64,000 nt of DNA from Corynebacterium qintianiae (GCF_011038645.2 NZ_CP064955.1:1860001-1924000); one strand, 5' to 3'; positions 19,981 through 29,811 are shown, counted from the stretch's first letter. Numbers and translations are program-made. The notes: generated by a model not told the origin, from the sequence alone.

Positions 19981-20955
19981 CTACTCCGCGTCCTTGTTGT
20001 CGTTGTCCCTCTTCGACCGTGCGAGCAGCTCGGCCACGGTCAGTGAACCGCGGCCATGCTCGTCACGGCGGCGGCGCCCGCCACGCACATCTTCATCCTG
20101 CTTCGGCGCGGGCGCCGGCTTCGGCTCCGGCTTTGGCTCCGGCTCCGGCGTGACCGGCTCGACATGTTCCGCCTGGCGCTCACTGATCAGCTGCGACAGC
20201 GGGTTCTGCGCGTTGGTGAGCGTGTCGCGCTGCGTTCCGAACCGGCCGGCGATGGCGTCGAAGGACGGCGCGCCGACCGGGCGGGAGAGACCCGGTTCTG
20301 GCTTCACCACCGGCTCGGCCTTCTTAACCGGTGCCTCGTCGGTCACCCGCTTGATCTTCGCGGTCTCGTCGGTGGAGGGACCTGAGGTGGGCTTCTCTGC
20401 CGGGGCAGCTGCCGCGGCTTGCGCAGCTTCTACAGGTTCCGCAGCGGGCACGGCCGGTTCTGCGGGCTCCTCCCGCTTGGTGGAGCCCCCCGCCCGCTCG
20501 AGTTCGGCAATCCGGCGCGCCTCGGCCCGCAAGGCTGCGGGCTCGTACTCGAACTGCCGGCCCGAGAGCTCCTCCAGCTGCGCGCGCAGCCGGGCGAGCT
20601 CAGCTTGGATCTCACGCAGGACTTCGACGTCAACCCCGGTCGGGGCACCACCCGCATTGCGCTCGAGCGCCCGCGCGGCCCGGTCGGCCTCGCCCCGGGC
20701 GTGCACGGCATCGAGCTGCGCCTCGTAGCGCTCCTCGCGGGCGACGAGCTCGCGCTCGGCCGTGTCTCGGTCGCGGCGCAGGCGGGCCGCCAGCAGGATT
20801 CCCGCCGCGGCGGCCCAGAGCGCGAGCACGAGCGAGACTTTGAGAACGTTGGCCGAGTTCGTGAACAGCATGACCACGGTGCCCACGACCGCGAGGGCGA
20901 AGGGCACGACGATCCACAGAGTTCCGCTGTCGCGGGACGGTTTCTCGGCATTCAT
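19981..20955 (-). CDS. DUF6779-type membrane protein
   Basis: The 324-residue product has two membrane helices near its N-terminus (IVVPFALAVVGTVVMLF and VSLVLALWAAAAGILLAA), a charged, Glu/Arg-rich predicted coiled coil of about 110 residues (DRDTAERELVAREERYEAQ...) and a Pro/Glu/Lys-rich cytoplasmic tail. ATG 20955 is preferred to ATG 20961 because AAGGTG lies 6 nt before the former. It follows the DUF3180 gene by 10 bp. The coiled coil could scaffold other proteins, but no function is known. Confidence 0.75.
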   Translation of the reverse strand: MNAEKPSRDSGTLWIVVPFALAVVGTVVMLFTNSANVLKVSLVLALWAAAAGILLAARLRRDRDTAERELVAREERYEAQLDAVHARGEADRAARALERNAGGAPTGVDVEVLREIQAELARLRAQLEELSGRQFEYEPAALRAEARRIAELERAGGSTKREEPAEPAVPAAEPVEAAQAAAAAPAEKPTSGPSTDETAKIKRVTDEAPVKKAEPVVKPEPGLSRPVGAPSFDAIAGRFGTQRDTLTNAQNPLSQLISERQAEHVEPVTPEPEPKPEPKPAPAPKQDEDVRGGRRRRDEHGRGSLTVAELLARSKRDNDNKDAE

Positions 20956-20965
20956 GCCCATCACC

Positions 20966-21433
20966 TTAGCCAACCGGCTCACCCTCAGTCGGCGGCGACA
21001 CCTCGCAGGAGCGCTCGAGAACCACCCCGGCAATTGCCAGAGCGAGCCCGCCGAGGGCGCCCGACACCGTGCCCGGCAGATCGTCCTGCGCGGCCGCGAG
21101 CACGTCCAGACGCGGCACGATGTAGACGAGCAGCCCGGTGAACAACCCGCCGCAGACCGCGCCCGCCCACGCGCTGGCCTTGCCCAGCAGCATGAAGTTG
21201 GCCGCCATCATGGGGTTGAGCTGCGAGCGGTCGAGGCCCACCTTGCCCTCCTCGCGTCGCTTCCTCACCATGTACGCGGTGAACAGGCAGGCGGCGGCGA
21301 CGATCCACAGCGGCAGGGACGCGGTTGCCCCGACGGTGGTCAGCGCGCCATAGAACCGGCGCACGAGGATGAAGGCGGCGGCAGCCATGAATCCGGCCAG
21401 AGCGACCAATGCCGGTACCTGGGTCCTGCTCAC
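20966..21433 (-). CDS. DUF3180 membrane protein
   Basis: The 155-residue protein has four predicted membrane helices, in two pairs separated by a charged loop (MVRKRREEGKVGLDRSQLNP). It matches the actinobacterial DUF3180 family, usually encoded right after folK. Its start overlaps the folK stop by 4 bp, so it is translationally coupled. The biochemical role is unknown. Confidence 0.85.
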   Translation of the reverse strand: MSRTQVPALVALAGFMAAAAFILVRRFYGALTTVGATASLPLWIVAAACLFTAYMVRKRREEGKVGLDRSQLNPMMAANFMLLGKASAWAGAVCGGLFTGLLVYIVPRLDVLAAAQDDLPGTVSGALGGLALAIAGVVLERSCEVSPPTEGEPVG

Positions 21434-21888
21434 AGTCTCCTCACCCCCTCCGAACCAAGCTTATCGACGATCCCCGCAACGCTTTCCCCCTCCAACTCCG
21501 CACCCGGGTCGATCTCGAGCCACGGCACGAGCACGAACGCCCGCTGGCTCGCGCGCGGGTGGGGCAAAGTGAGGCCCGGGTCGTCGGACGCGTGGCCGTC
21601 GATACGCACGATGTCCACGTCGAGGGTGCGCGGGCCCCACCGGGTCTCACGCACGCGCCGCGCGCGCGACTCGAGGTTCTGGCAGCGACGCAGCAGCTCC
21701 AGCGGTGTCTGGTCGACCTCGACGATGAGAACCTGGTTGAGAAAGTCGTTCTGCGCCACCCCGCCCCACGGCGCGGTGGCGTAGAGGGAGGACGCCGCGA
21801 CGAGCTCGCCCGCGAACTCGTCGACGACGCTCGCGAGGTGCGCGCGGGAGTCCTCCATGTTGGAGCCCGTGGAGAGAACGGCGCGCAC
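21430..21888 (-). CDS. folK: 6-hydroxymethyl-dihydropterin pyrophosphokinase (HPPK)
   Basis: FolK transfers pyrophosphate from ATP to hydroxymethyl-dihydropterin in folate synthesis. The 152-residue product shows the family start (MRAVLSTGSNMEDSRAHL), the SLYATAPWGGVAQNDFLNQV segment and the catalytic loop RWGPRTLDVDIVRIDG. It lies 3 bp after folB within the folE-folP-folB-folK operon. One copy of the repeated 10-mer lies near its 3' end. Confidence 0.95.
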   Translation of the reverse strand: MRAVLSTGSNMEDSRAHLASVVDEFAGELVAASSLYATAPWGGVAQNDFLNQVLIVEVDQTPLELLRRCQNLESRARRVRETRWGPRTLDVDIVRIDGHASDDPGLTLPHPRASQRAFVLVPWLEIDPGAELEGESVAGIVDKLGSEGVRRL

Positions 21889-21891
21889 GAC

Positions 21892-22269
21892 CTACCCCTT
21901 CAAGTTCTTGCGGGAGCGCCGCGCCACGACGGCGACGTCGTCGAAGATCAGCGGGATCGGCGCGTGCGGCTTATGCACGGTGACCTCGACCGCGTGGAGG
22001 ATCGCGTACTTGTGCAGCGCCGCGTCGGCGATCTCGGTTGCGACCGTTTCCACGAGCTGGCGCGGGGTGCCGCACGCGATGTCATGGGCGAGCTGCGCCA
22101 GCTCCGCGTAGTTGACGGTCTTGGTCAGGTCGTCTGCCGCCGCGGCCCCTGCGAAGTCGAGCCAGCACACAATATCTAGCGTGAAGACCTGGCCGAACTC
22201 CGTCTCGTGCGGCAGCACACCGTGGTTGGCGTGGACCTTCAGACCCGTGAGCTCGATGCGGTCAGCCAC
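21892..22269 (-). CDS. folB: Dihydroneopterin aldolase
   Basis: FolB converts dihydroneopterin to hydroxymethyl-dihydropterin and glycolaldehyde. The 125-residue product matches the family (IELTGLKVHANHGVLPHETEFGQVF, then VNYAELAQLAHDI and LVETVATEIAD) and carries the usual glutamate and lysine positions (KPHAPI near the end). It overlaps the folP 3' end by 8 bp. Confidence 0.95.
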   Translation of the reverse strand: MADRIELTGLKVHANHGVLPHETEFGQVFTLDIVCWLDFAGAAAADDLTKTVNYAELAQLAHDIACGTPRQLVETVATEIADAALHKYAILHAVEVTVHKPHAPIPLIFDDVAVVARRSRKNLKG

Positions 22270-23113
22270 GGCCGGCCCTTCTCATCGCGGCGGCGACGTC
22301 CACGGCGTCGCGCGAAGCCGCGACCTCGTGGACCCGCACGCACCACGCACCCATCTGCGCCGAGATGGCGCTCACGGCGGCGGTGGCCGGGTCGGCGTCG
22401 ACAGGTGCGTGCTCGAGGCCGCGGTCGGCGCGGATGGAGGCGAGGAAGCGCTTGCGCGACGCCCCCACCAGCACGGGGAACTCGCCTGCAATGAACTCCG
22501 GCAGCGCCGCAAGCAACTGCCAGTTTTCCTCGCCCGTCTTGGCGAAGCCGAGGCCCGGGTCCACCACGATCTGGCTGCGGCGCACCCCCGCGGCGAGGGC
22601 GTCGTCGATGCACTGCCCCAATAGCGCGTGCACGTCTCCGGTGACGTCGCCACCGTGGTCGGAGGCACCGGACGCGCTGCCGAAGACGTCCGTGCGCCAG
22701 TGCATGAGACACACCGGCAGGCCGGTGTCCGCCATGACGCGGTACATGTCCATGTCGGCGAGTCCGGCGGAGACGTCGTTGATCAGGTCTACCCCGGCCT
22801 CAGCTGCCGCGGCGGCGGTGGAGGCGCGCATCGTGTCCACCGAGGTGCGGATGCCCTCCGCGCTCAGTGCCTGGATGACGGGGCGGATGCGCTGCGCCTC
22901 CACGTCAGCCGGCACGCGAGTCGCACCCGGGCGCGTCGACTCCGCGCCGACGTCGATGATGTCTGCACCCTGCGCGACCAGCTCGCGGGCGTGCTCCAGA
23001 GCGCTATCAAGCTCGAGCCAGCGCCCACCGTCGGAGAACGAGTCCGCGGTGATGTTGAGGATGCCCATCACCAGCGTGCGCCCGGGCACCGTTAGGTCCT
23101 GCACCGTCGTCAT
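22262..23113 (-). CDS. folP: Dihydropteroate synthase
   Basis: DHPS condenses p-aminobenzoate with hydroxymethyl-dihydropterin pyrophosphate and is the sulfonamide target. The 283-residue product has the two DHPS signatures (VMGILNITADSFSDGG and GADIIDVGAESTRPGA) and the VDPGLGFAKT loop. ATG 23113 is chosen over the longer frame because GGAGGT precedes it and the product then has the family N-terminus. It lies 5 bp after the folE stop. Confidence 0.95.
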   Translation of the reverse strand: MTTVQDLTVPGRTLVMGILNITADSFSDGGRWLELDSALEHARELVAQGADIIDVGAESTRPGATRVPADVEAQRIRPVIQALSAEGIRTSVDTMRASTAAAAAEAGVDLINDVSAGLADMDMYRVMADTGLPVCLMHWRTDVFGSASGASDHGGDVTGDVHALLGQCIDDALAAGVRRSQIVVDPGLGFAKTGEENWQLLAALPEFIAGEFPVLVGASRKRFLASIRADRGLEHAPVDADPATAAVSAISAQMGAWCVRVHEVAASRDAVDVAAAMRRAGRG

Positions 23114-23118
23114 GTCTC

Positions 23119-23694
23119 TTACCTCCTGATCAAACTGAGCACCTCGGCGCGCGAGGCGGCATTGTGCTGGAACCCGCCGCGCACCGCCGACGTCGTGGTC
23201 ACGGCACCCGGCTTGCGGATGCCGCGCATGGCCATGCACAGGTGCTCGCACTCAATGACGACAATGACGGCCTGGGCGTCGAGTTTGTCCACCAGCGCGT
23301 CGGCGATCTGCGCGGTGAGGCGCTCCTGCACCTGCGGGCGCTTGGCGTACAGGTCCGCCAGCCGGGCCAGCTTGGACAGGCCGGTCACCTTGCCGTCCGC
23401 ACCCGGGATGTAACCGATGTGCGCGGTGCCGAAGAACGGCACGAGGTGGTGCTCGCACGTCGAGTAGATCGGGATGTCGCGCACCAGCACGAGCTCCTGG
23501 TGGTTCTCGGCGAAGGTCTTCTCCAGCACGTCGGTCGGCTCCGCGTGCAGGCCGGCGAAAACTTCCTCGTAGGCGCGTGCGACGCGGGCCGGGGTCTCGG
23601 CTAGGCCCTCGCGGTCAGGGTCCTCGCCGACCGCGATGAGCAGCTCGCGCACCGCGGCTTCCGCGCGCCCGCGGTCGAAAGCCTTAGCTCTCAT
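23119..23694 (-). CDS. folE: GTP cyclohydrolase I
   Basis: FolE opens GTP to dihydroneopterin triphosphate, the first folate-pathway step. The 191-residue product has the zinc and active-site motif ([12 protein letters not shown]), [20 protein letters not shown] and the second zinc cysteine in [11 protein letters not shown]. Its start overlaps the end of ftsH by 11 bp. Confidence 0.96.
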   Translation of the reverse strand: MRAKAFDRGRAEAAVRELLIAVGEDPDREGLAETPARVARAYEEVFAGLHAEPTDVLEKTFAENHQELVLVRDIPIYSTCEHHLVPFFGTAHIGYIPGADGKVTGLSKLARLADLYAKRPQVQERLTAQIADALVDKLDAQAVIVVIECEHLCMAMRGIRKPGAVTTTSAVRGGFQHNAASRAEVLSLIRR

Positions 23695-26131
23695 CTTCGC
23701 TCCTCACCCGCGGAATCTCGGTGGTCTCCGCTGTTGCGGGGGTGTCAGGCTTAGCGACGTCCACCGCGTCACGCTTCGGAGACTCCTCACCCTCCGGCTT
23801 GGCGCGGCGCCCCGTTGGGAGCGTCTCGGTGTCGTTCCATTCGTGGTCCGGGCGCTCGTTCGCCGGCAGCTGGAAACCGACCGGTTGCTCCGGCTGCTCC
23901 GGCTGCTCCGGCTGCTCCGGCTGCTCCGGCTGCTCCGGCTGAGCGTAGTTCCGCATGCCTGGGTGCACACCGGCGCCCGGGTAGGTCCAGCCTGCCGGCG
24001 GCTTCGGGCCGCCGTACTGCGGCTGGTCGGAGGCATGCTGGGCAGGTTGTTCCCCGGCCGCCTTCTGGCCCGGACGCCAGCGCGTCGAACCGGTTTTTTC
24101 CTCGCTCTTCTTCGCACCGGCGTTGGCTGCCTCGCGTTGCGCCATGCGGCGCTCGCGCGCGGTGCGGGACATCTCCAGCAGCGAAACCTTTTTCGGCGGC
24201 TCCTCGCCGCGCTCCTCCGCCAACTCCACCGGGGTTTTGACCGGCGCGCGGCCCTCCTGCGCGGTGAAGCGCTCATCCACGACCGGCAGGCCCGATTCGC
24301 GCGGCTCAATGCCGTCGAAGATGGCCTCCAGATCGGGACGGCGCAGCGTCTCTTTCTCCAACAGCTTGGCGGCGAGCTGGTCCAGGTAGTCCCGGTGCTC
24401 GGCGAGGATGGAGTAGGCGCGGGCGTGGGCGACGTCGATAAGCTCGTGCACTTCGCGGTCGATGGTTTCCGCTACCGCGGGCGAGTAGTCGTACTGGTTA
24501 CCCGCCCCCATGTGTGAGAAGGGGTCGCCCTGCTCGGTGCCGTACTTCACGGCGCCGAGAGTGCTCGACATGCCGTACTCGGTGACCATCGCGCGGGCGA
24601 TCCTTGTGGCCTGCTCGATGTCCGAGCTCGCGCCCGTGGTCGGCTCGCCGAAGACGAGCTCCTCCGCGGCGCGCCCGCCCATGGCGAAGACGAGTCGGGC
24701 GAAGAGTTCGTCACGGTTGTACATGCCCTTGTCGTCCTCCTGCGCCGTCATGGCGTGGCCGCCGGTGCGGCCGCGGGCGAGAATGGTGACCTTATACACG
24801 CGCTCGATGTCCTTGAGCGCCCAGGCGCTGAGCGTGTGGCCACCCTCGTGGTAGGCCGTGACTTTCTTTTCCTTCTCGGAGATGATCTTGGAGCTGCGGC
24901 GCGGCCCGCCGATGACGCGGTCGGTAGCTTCCTCCAGCGCGTCGGCGGTGATCACGTTGCCGCCGATGCGGGCGGTCAGCAGCGCGGCCTCGTTGAGCAC
25001 GTTGGCCAGGTCCGCGCCGGACATGCCGGCGGTGCGCTTGGCCAGGGCGTCCAGGTTCGCGTCGGGGCCGAGCGGCTTGTCTTTGGCGTGGACCTTGAGA
25101 ATCTGCTGCCGGCCGGCCAGGTCGGGGTTGGTCACCGGGATCTGGCGGTCGAAGCGGCCCGGGCGCAACAATGCCGGGTCGAGGATGTCGGGGCGGTTCG
25201 TCGCGGCGATGAGGATGACACCCTCGCGGTCGCCGAATCCGTCCATCTCCACGAGCAGCTGGTTGAGCGTCTGCTCGCGCTCGTCGTGGCCGCCGCCGGT
25301 ACCGGAGCCGCGCTGTCGGCCCACTGCGTCGATCTCGTCGACGAAGATGATGCACGGCGAGTTCTCGCGGGCCTGCTTGAACAGGTCGCGCACGCGCGAG
25401 GCGCCGACACCGACGAACATCTCCACGAAGTCGGAACCCGAGATGGAGTAGAACGGCACGCCCGCCTCACCCGCGACGGCGCGGGCCAACAGGGTTTTGC
25501 CGGTGCCGGGCGGGCCATAGAGCAGCACGCCGCGGGGGATTTTCGCACCGAGCTTCTCGTAGATGCCCGGGTCCTGCAGGAAGTCCACAACCTCCTGCAG
25601 CTCGTCAACAGCCTCGTCCGCGCCGGCGACATCGGCGAAGGTGTTTGTCGGGTTGTCCTTGGTCAGCTGCTTCGCCTTCGACCCGCCAATGCCGAACATG
25701 CCGCCGCCAGCCTGCATGCGGTACATGAAGTAGGACAGCAGGCCGAAGATCAGGATCATCGGCAGCATGAAGCCGAGCATGGACATCAGGAAGGAATCCT
25801 GCGTCACGTTGGTCTCGTAACTGTCGGCGCCGGAGCCGCGCACGGCGTCGAAAATTTCCGGCGTGGTGCGCGCCGGGTACTGCGCCATGACGGATTCGAC
25901 GCCCTCGCGCTCGTCCACGGTGATCGGCTCACGAAGGTCGATGCGGACGCGCTGCTCGCGGTCGTCGATCTGCACCTCGCGGGCATTGTCGTTCTGCAGC
26001 TGTTCCAGGGCGACGGAGGTGTCCACCGTCTGGTAGCTGCGGGTATCGTCCCCGAGGAGCGTGAACAGGTAAAGGACGATCAGAGCGGCGGCGCCGAAAA
26101 TGCCCCACCGCAGAACTTTTTTGTTTTCCAT
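23684..26131 (-). CDS. ftsH: ATP-dependent zinc metalloprotease FtsH
   Basis: FtsH is a membrane-bound AAA+ protease that degrades misfolded membrane and some soluble proteins. The 815-residue product has two N-terminal membrane helices (about 9-25 and 107-128) around an extracytoplasmic loop, the Walker [12 protein letters not shown], Walker [15 protein letters not shown] region, and zinc site HEGGH followed by a distal Asp. A C-terminal Pro/Glu-rich tail of about 190 residues, longer than in E. coli, contains a QPE tandem repeat encoded by a 9-bp satellite. It is co-transcribed with hpt upstream and the fol genes downstream. Confidence 0.97.
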   Translation of the reverse strand: MENKKVLRWGIFGAAALIVLYLFTLLGDDTRSYQTVDTSVALEQLQNDNAREVQIDDREQRVRIDLREPITVDEREGVESVMAQYPARTTPEIFDAVRGSGADSYETNVTQDSFLMSMLGFMLPMILIFGLLSYFMYRMQAGGGMFGIGGSKAKQLTKDNPTNTFADVAGADEAVDELQEVVDFLQDPGIYEKLGAKIPRGVLLYGPPGTGKTLLARAVAGEAGVPFYSISGSDFVEMFVGVGASRVRDLFKQARENSPCIIFVDEIDAVGRQRGSGTGGGHDEREQTLNQLLVEMDGFGDREGVILIAATNRPDILDPALLRPGRFDRQIPVTNPDLAGRQQILKVHAKDKPLGPDANLDALAKRTAGMSGADLANVLNEAALLTARIGGNVITADALEEATDRVIGGPRRSSKIISEKEKKVTAYHEGGHTLSAWALKDIERVYKVTILARGRTGGHAMTAQEDDKGMYNRDELFARLVFAMGGRAAEELVFGEPTTGASSDIEQATRIARAMVTEYGMSSTLGAVKYGTEQGDPFSHMGAGNQYDYSPAVAETIDREVHELIDVAHARAYSILAEHRDYLDQLAAKLLEKETLRRPDLEAIFDGIEPRESGLPVVDERFTAQEGRAPVKTPVELAEERGEEPPKKVSLLEMSRTARERRMAQREAANAGAKKSEEKTGSTRWRPGQKAAGEQPAQHASDQPQYGGPKPPAGWTYPGAGVHPGMRNYAQPEQPEQPEQPEQPEQPEQPVGFQLPANERPDHEWNDTETLPTGRRAKPEGEESPKRDAVDVAKPDTPATAETTEIPRVRSEDES
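23886..23939. repeat. 9-bp tandem repeat inside ftsH
   Basis: The unit TGCTCCGGC is repeated six times without error, encoding six tandem Gln-Pro-Glu units in the disordered FtsH tail. The perfect, in-frame nature suggests recent slippage and likely strain-to-strain length variation. Confidence 0.9.
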
Positions 26132-26159
26132 GTATTCCTGTGTTGTGTAAAGGGGGGAC

Positions 26160-26813
26160 TTAGATTTCGACGGACTCGGGTCCCTCGGCGCGGCCCGGGG
26201 TGGGCTGCTCGCCGTCGTGCCCGTCAGAGTAGACCCGCGGGTGGAGGGTGCCCACGTACGGCAGGTCGCGGTAGCGCTCGGAGTAGTCCAACCCGTAGCC
26301 GATGACGAACTCGTTCGGGATGTCGAAGCCGATGTCGAGCAGGTTGATCTTGGCGGTCTGGACCTCGGGCTTGCGCAGCAGGGTGATCACGTTCAGCGAT
26401 GCCGGCCCGCGCCCGGCCAGGTTCTTTATTAGCCAGGACAGCGTGAGACCGGAATCGATGATGTCCTCGACGATGAGGACGTCGCGGCCGGCGATGTCCT
26501 TGTCCAGGTCCTTGAGAATGCGCACCACGCCCGAGCTGGTTGTTGACGACCCGTAGGACGACACCGCCATGAACTCAAGCTGACACGGAATGTCGAGGCG
26601 GCGGGCGAAATCCGTGAGGAAGAACACCGCCCCCTTGAGCACGCACACCAGGATGAGCTCCTGGTCCGCGCCGCGGTATTTTTCCGACACCATGTCCGCG
26701 AGTTCCTGCACGCGTGCGGCCAGCTCCTCCTCTGAGATGAGGATCGCCTCGACGTCGTCGCCGTAGGCGTTGGCGGGCACATCGAAGTTCTTTGTGTCAT
26801 GCAGCGCGGTCAT
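26160..26813 (-). CDS. hpt: Hypoxanthine phosphoribosyltransferase
   Basis: Hpt salvages hypoxanthine (and guanine) to nucleotides with PRPP. The 217-residue product shows the PRPP loop [16 protein letters not shown] and the family sequence [19 protein letters not shown] and [17 protein letters not shown]. Family members are usually about 180-190 residues; the extra length is a short N-terminal stretch and a polar C-terminal tail. It follows tilS by 18 bp in the tilS-hpt-ftsH order typical of many bacteria. Confidence 0.95.
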   Translation of the reverse strand: MTALHDTKNFDVPANAYGDDVEAILISEEELAARVQELADMVSEKYRGADQELILVCVLKGAVFFLTDFARRLDIPCQLEFMAVSSYGSSTTSSGVVRILKDLDKDIAGRDVLIVEDIIDSGLTLSWLIKNLAGRGPASLNVITLLRKPEVQTAKINLLDIGFDIPNEFVIGYGLDYSERYRDLPYVGTLHPRVYSDGHDGEQPTPGRAEGPESVEI

Positions 26814-26831
26814 GGTGACTCATTGTGCCAC

Positions 26832-27737
26832 CTAACTGGATGTTTGGACAACCACGAGGCGCCCGTCGACCCGTCGCACCGCGCGGCCGGCACCGAGGTT
26901 GACGGCCCCTTGGCCCCGCCAATGCGTGATGAGACGCTCGATGGACGCGAGCTGCGCGCCGTCGATACGCGCTCCGTGGCCGTGGAGCCACGCGACAAGC
27001 CTGCGGCGTCGCACCGGCTCGGGAGAGGCGGCAAGCTCGGTGCAGTCGGAACTCGGCGAGACGTCGATCAGCATTTCCAGCAAGGAGCGCTCGGCGGCGA
27101 TGCGGTTCGCGGCAGCGCTTAGCGACGGCACCGCGTCCCCGCCGATGAGCTCAGAGAGCTTCGGGATGACGGAATGCCGGATGGCGACCCGACGGAATGA
27201 CGCATCCGCGTTCATCGGGTCGTTCCAGGGCACAATACCCAACTCTTCACAGGCACCGGTCGTGTCCGCGCGGCGGATTCCCAAAAACGGGCGCACCACC
27301 CTGCCGTCGAGCCCGCCGCGCGGCGCCATCCCCGCGGGGTTGCCGCGCAGCGCCCCCAGCAAGAGCGTTTCGGCCTGGTCGTCCGCAGTATGGGCGACCC
27401 ATGCGTCGAGGCCGTACGACAGCAAAGCGGCGTAGCGGGCGTCACGTGCGGCGGCCTCCAGATTCGGCCCGGAGACCGAGACGGGGACGACGGAGGCGTC
27501 CACGCCCCACCCGCGCGCCTGTTCAGCGGCCCGCTCGGCCACCTCCGCGGACCCCTCCTGCAGCCCGTGGTCCACCACCACGGCTGTGACATCCTTCCCT
27601 TCCGCGGCGGCCGCCGCCACGAGGGCGAGGGAGTCGGCCCCGCCTGACAATCCGATGATGGCGGGGCCGTGGAATGCGCGGACGGAGCGTCGGCAAGCGA
27701 GAAAGTGCGGGCTGTGGCGGGGCCAGAAAGGCTCCAC
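26832..27737 (-). CDS. tilS: tRNA(Ile)-lysidine synthetase
   Basis: TilS attaches lysine to C34 of the CAU-anticodon tRNA-Ile so that it reads AUA. The 301-residue product has the PP-loop ATPase motif IIGLSGGADSLALVA and the family sequence HTADDQAETLLLGALRGNP. The C-terminal tRNA-binding domain is short, as in other actinobacteria. The GTG start overlaps the dacB stop by 1 bp. Confidence 0.94.
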   Translation of the reverse strand: MEPFWPRHSPHFLACRRSVRAFHGPAIIGLSGGADSLALVAAAAAEGKDVTAVVVDHGLQEGSAEVAERAAEQARGWGVDASVVPVSVSGPNLEAAARDARYAALLSYGLDAWVAHTADDQAETLLLGALRGNPAGMAPRGGLDGRVVRPFLGIRRADTTGACEELGIVPWNDPMNADASFRRVAIRHSVIPKLSELIGGDAVPSLSAAANRIAAERSLLEMLIDVSPSSDCTELAASPEPVRRRRLVAWLHGHGARIDGAQLASIERLITHWRGQGAVNLGAGRAVRRVDGRLVVVQTSS

Positions 27738-28990
27738 TAGAAATCCCTCAAAGCGGATGCGAGCGTGTCCAGGGCGCGGCGGGCGGGCAGGATCTCCGAG
27801 TCGTTGGAGAGCAGCGCGAACGTGTAGACGTTTCCCCTGGTACTGGTCACGGTACCGGCGAGAGCAGAGGTGTTGTCGAGGGTGCCGGTTTTGGCGCGGA
27901 CCCAGCCGCGCCCGGGTAGCTCGACGTAGCGGTCCTGGAGAGTGCCCTCGCCGTGCGCGACCGGCAGCGCGTCGAGCAGCGGCGCGATATCCCCGCCTTG
28001 AGCCGCGCTCAACAGGACGTCGTTGAGCAGGCTGGGGGTGATCAGGTTGAGCGTGGACAGGCCGGAGGAGTCGGTGAGAGAGGTGCCCGCGGTGTTGAAG
28101 CCGCGCTCGGACAGCGCGTCGAGCGTCGCCTGCGGCGAGGTGGACCCGCGGTGCAGCGCAACCTCGCGGCCGATGGCCTCGGCCATGACGTTGTCGGAGT
28201 CCTTCATCGTCGCGCGCAGCCGCGTGACCAGATCCGGCGACTCCACTGTCGCCACGACCTCGGCATCAGGGCCCGCGGTGGTGAAACCGGTGGTGGCCGC
28301 ACCGACGCGGTCGGCCACCGCTTGAGCCACGTCGAGCGCCGGGGTGTGCGAGCGCGGCACGTCGCCCGACTCGGCCTCGAGGCCCCGGCCGCCGTTGAGC
28401 ATGGCCGGCTCGAGGGGGGCGATGAAACCGGCGTCGATGTCCACCGGGTTCCACCCGGGCAACATGGTCTCCCCCGGCCACGCCGAGGTGTCGATGTAGA
28501 CGGCGTCGGCATGGCCGATCTGCCGGGCCAGATCATCAATGGCGTCGGCGTTCATCCAGACGTCGCCCGCGGCCTTGATCACCACCTCGCCCTCGTTGGC
28601 GCCGCGGACTACCTCTGTAGTGATGGTGTCGGTCGCGCCAAGCTCCACGATCGCGGCGGCGCCCGTGAGCAGCTTCGTGCTCGATGCCGGGCGCAGCGGC
28701 TGGTCGGGCTGGGTTTCAAAGACGGTTTCGCCGGTGACGGCGTCGCTAATGCGGGCGTGGAACGTGCCCAACGCGGGGTCGGCAGCGAGCGCCGCCACGG
28801 TGTCGTAGCGCGCGCCCGCATCCACGGCCTCGGGCGTGGCCGGCTCCAGCACGGGCGCCGCAGCTGGCAGGGAATACGCGGGGGCCACGGTGAGCTCGGC
28901 CAACTCGCGCTGCGCCACCACCCCGAACCCGGCGACACCCCCGACGGCGACGAGCGCCACCGCACCTGTTACCCACGTCCACACTTTCAT
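27737..28990 (-). CDS. dacB: D-alanyl-D-alanine carboxypeptidase/endopeptidase (PBP4 family)
   Basis: The 417-residue extracytoplasmic enzyme trims peptidoglycan peptides. It begins with a signal anchor (VWTWVTGAVALVAVGGVAGFGVV) and carries the class C penicillin-binding protein motifs SSTK (catalytic Ser), SDN (in KDSDNVMAE) and KTG (KTGTLDNTSALAG). ATG 28990 is chosen; TTG 28999 is in frame but weaker. It heads the long leftward operon running to tilS, hpt and ftsH, and diverges from ppa across 67 bp. Confidence 0.94.
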   Translation of the reverse strand: MKVWTWVTGAVALVAVGGVAGFGVVAQRELAELTVAPAYSLPAAAPVLEPATPEAVDAGARYDTVAALAADPALGTFHARISDAVTGETVFETQPDQPLRPASSTKLLTGAAAIVELGATDTITTEVVRGANEGEVVIKAAGDVWMNADAIDDLARQIGHADAVYIDTSAWPGETMLPGWNPVDIDAGFIAPLEPAMLNGGRGLEAESGDVPRSHTPALDVAQAVADRVGAATTGFTTAGPDAEVVATVESPDLVTRLRATMKDSDNVMAEAIGREVALHRGSTSPQATLDALSERGFNTAGTSLTDSSGLSTLNLITPSLLNDVLLSAAQGGDIAPLLDALPVAHGEGTLQDRYVELPGRGWVRAKTGTLDNTSALAGTVTSTRGNVYTFALLSNDSEILPARRALDTLASALRDF

Positions 28991-29011
28991 CGGCGACAAC
29001 CTTAGTCCACG

Positions 29012-29052
29012 TATGATGGGCGACGTCTAATTCACGCACCGCATGTAAGGAG
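29012..29052 (+). promoter_or_regulatory. ppa promoter -10 and ribosome binding site
   Basis: TATGAT at 29012-29017 is a good -10 element. AAGGAG at 29047-29052 sits 5 nt before the ppa ATG, so this gene, unlike several neighbours, has a conventional leader. Confidence 0.6.
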
Positions 29053-29057
29053 CATCC

Positions 29058-29591
29058 ATGGCTATTGAGGTCATCATCGAGATCCCGAAGGGTTCCCGCA
29101 ACAAGTACGAGGTCGACCACGAGTCCGGCAAGATCTTCCTCGACCGCTACCTGTTCACCCCGATGGCCTACCCGGCGGACTACGGCTTCATCGACAACAC
29201 ACTGGCTGACGACGGCGACCCGCTCGACGCCCTCGTGATCACCCCTGAACCCGTGTTCCCCGGCGTGACCGTCATCGCCCGCCCGATCGGCGTGTTCAAG
29301 ATGACCGATGAGGCCGGCGGCGACGACAAGCTGCTCTGCGTGCTCGATGACGTGCGCTACGAGTCCTTCCAGGACATCGACGACATCGACGACTTCACCA
29401 AGGACGAGATCGAGCACTTCTTCGTGCACTACAAGGACCTCGAACCGAACAAGGAGGTCACCGGCTCCGGCTGGGGAAACCGCGAGGAGGCTGAGAAGAT
29501 CCTGCAGGATTCGCTGGACAACTTCGCCAGGGTCGGCGACAACTCCCGCGAGGGCCTCCAGGAGGAGAAGGAAGCGAAGACGGCGAACTAG
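29058..29591 (+). CDS. ppa: Inorganic pyrophosphatase
   Basis: Family I soluble pyrophosphatase hydrolyses PPi and pulls biosynthetic reactions forward. The 177-residue product begins [22 protein letters not shown] and has the metal-binding signature DGDPLDALV. It is about 15 residues longer than typical because of a charged C-terminal tail ([13 protein letters not shown]). A terminator follows. Confidence 0.96.
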   Translation: MAIEVIIEIPKGSRNKYEVDHESGKIFLDRYLFTPMAYPADYGFIDNTLADDGDPLDALVITPEPVFPGVTVIARPIGVFKMTDEAGGDDKLLCVLDDVRYESFQDIDDIDDFTKDEIEHFFVHYKDLEPNKEVTGSGWGNREEAEKILQDSLDNFARVGDNSREGLQEEKEAKTAN

Positions 29592-29598
29592 CCTTTCG

Positions 29599-29608
29599 CT
29601 TATCGACG
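29599..29608 (+). repeat. Intergenic copy of the repeated 10-mer CTTATCGACG
   Basis: This is the only one of the 13 exact copies in the window that lies outside a gene. It sits between the ppa stop codon and the terminator, and its last two bases are the first bases of the terminator stem. Confidence 0.85.
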
Positions 29609-29635
29609 CCCGGTTGCCCCCGCAGCCGGGCGTTT
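29607..29635 (+). terminator. Rho-independent terminator of ppa
   Basis: A 10-bp stem with one G-U pair (29607-29616 with 29623-29632) and a 6-nt loop is followed by TTT, 15 bp after the ppa stop. Confidence 0.75.
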
Positions 29636-29644
29636 CCGCGTCAT

Positions 29645-29770
29645 CGGTTTGCTGTGCTCGGTTTGCCGTGCTCGGTTTGCTGTGCTCGGTTTGCGCACCC
29701 CACGCGATAACCACCTGGGCTTTTACCGCTCGTTTACGCCAAACTGAGCACTCGAAAGTGAGCACGGCGT
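29645..29770. repeat. 14-bp tandem repeat and related palindromic element
   Basis: CGGTTTGCTGTGCT is repeated three times from 29645 with a fourth partial unit. About 50 bp further on an inverted partner (CAAACTGAGCAC) occurs. Between them is ACCTGGGCTTTTACC, resembling the centre of the dispersed repeat at 8905, 36180 and 61085. No gene lies here. Confidence 0.6.
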
Positions 29771-29811
29771 GTGGCGGTGCTGGCGACCTCGGCGGGCCCC
29801 GGCGAGTGCAG

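Noticed and set aside
29645-29700. Short tandem repeats as a possible CRISPR array
   Set aside because: The units are directly adjacent without spacers and only 14 bp long, with no cas genes nearby.
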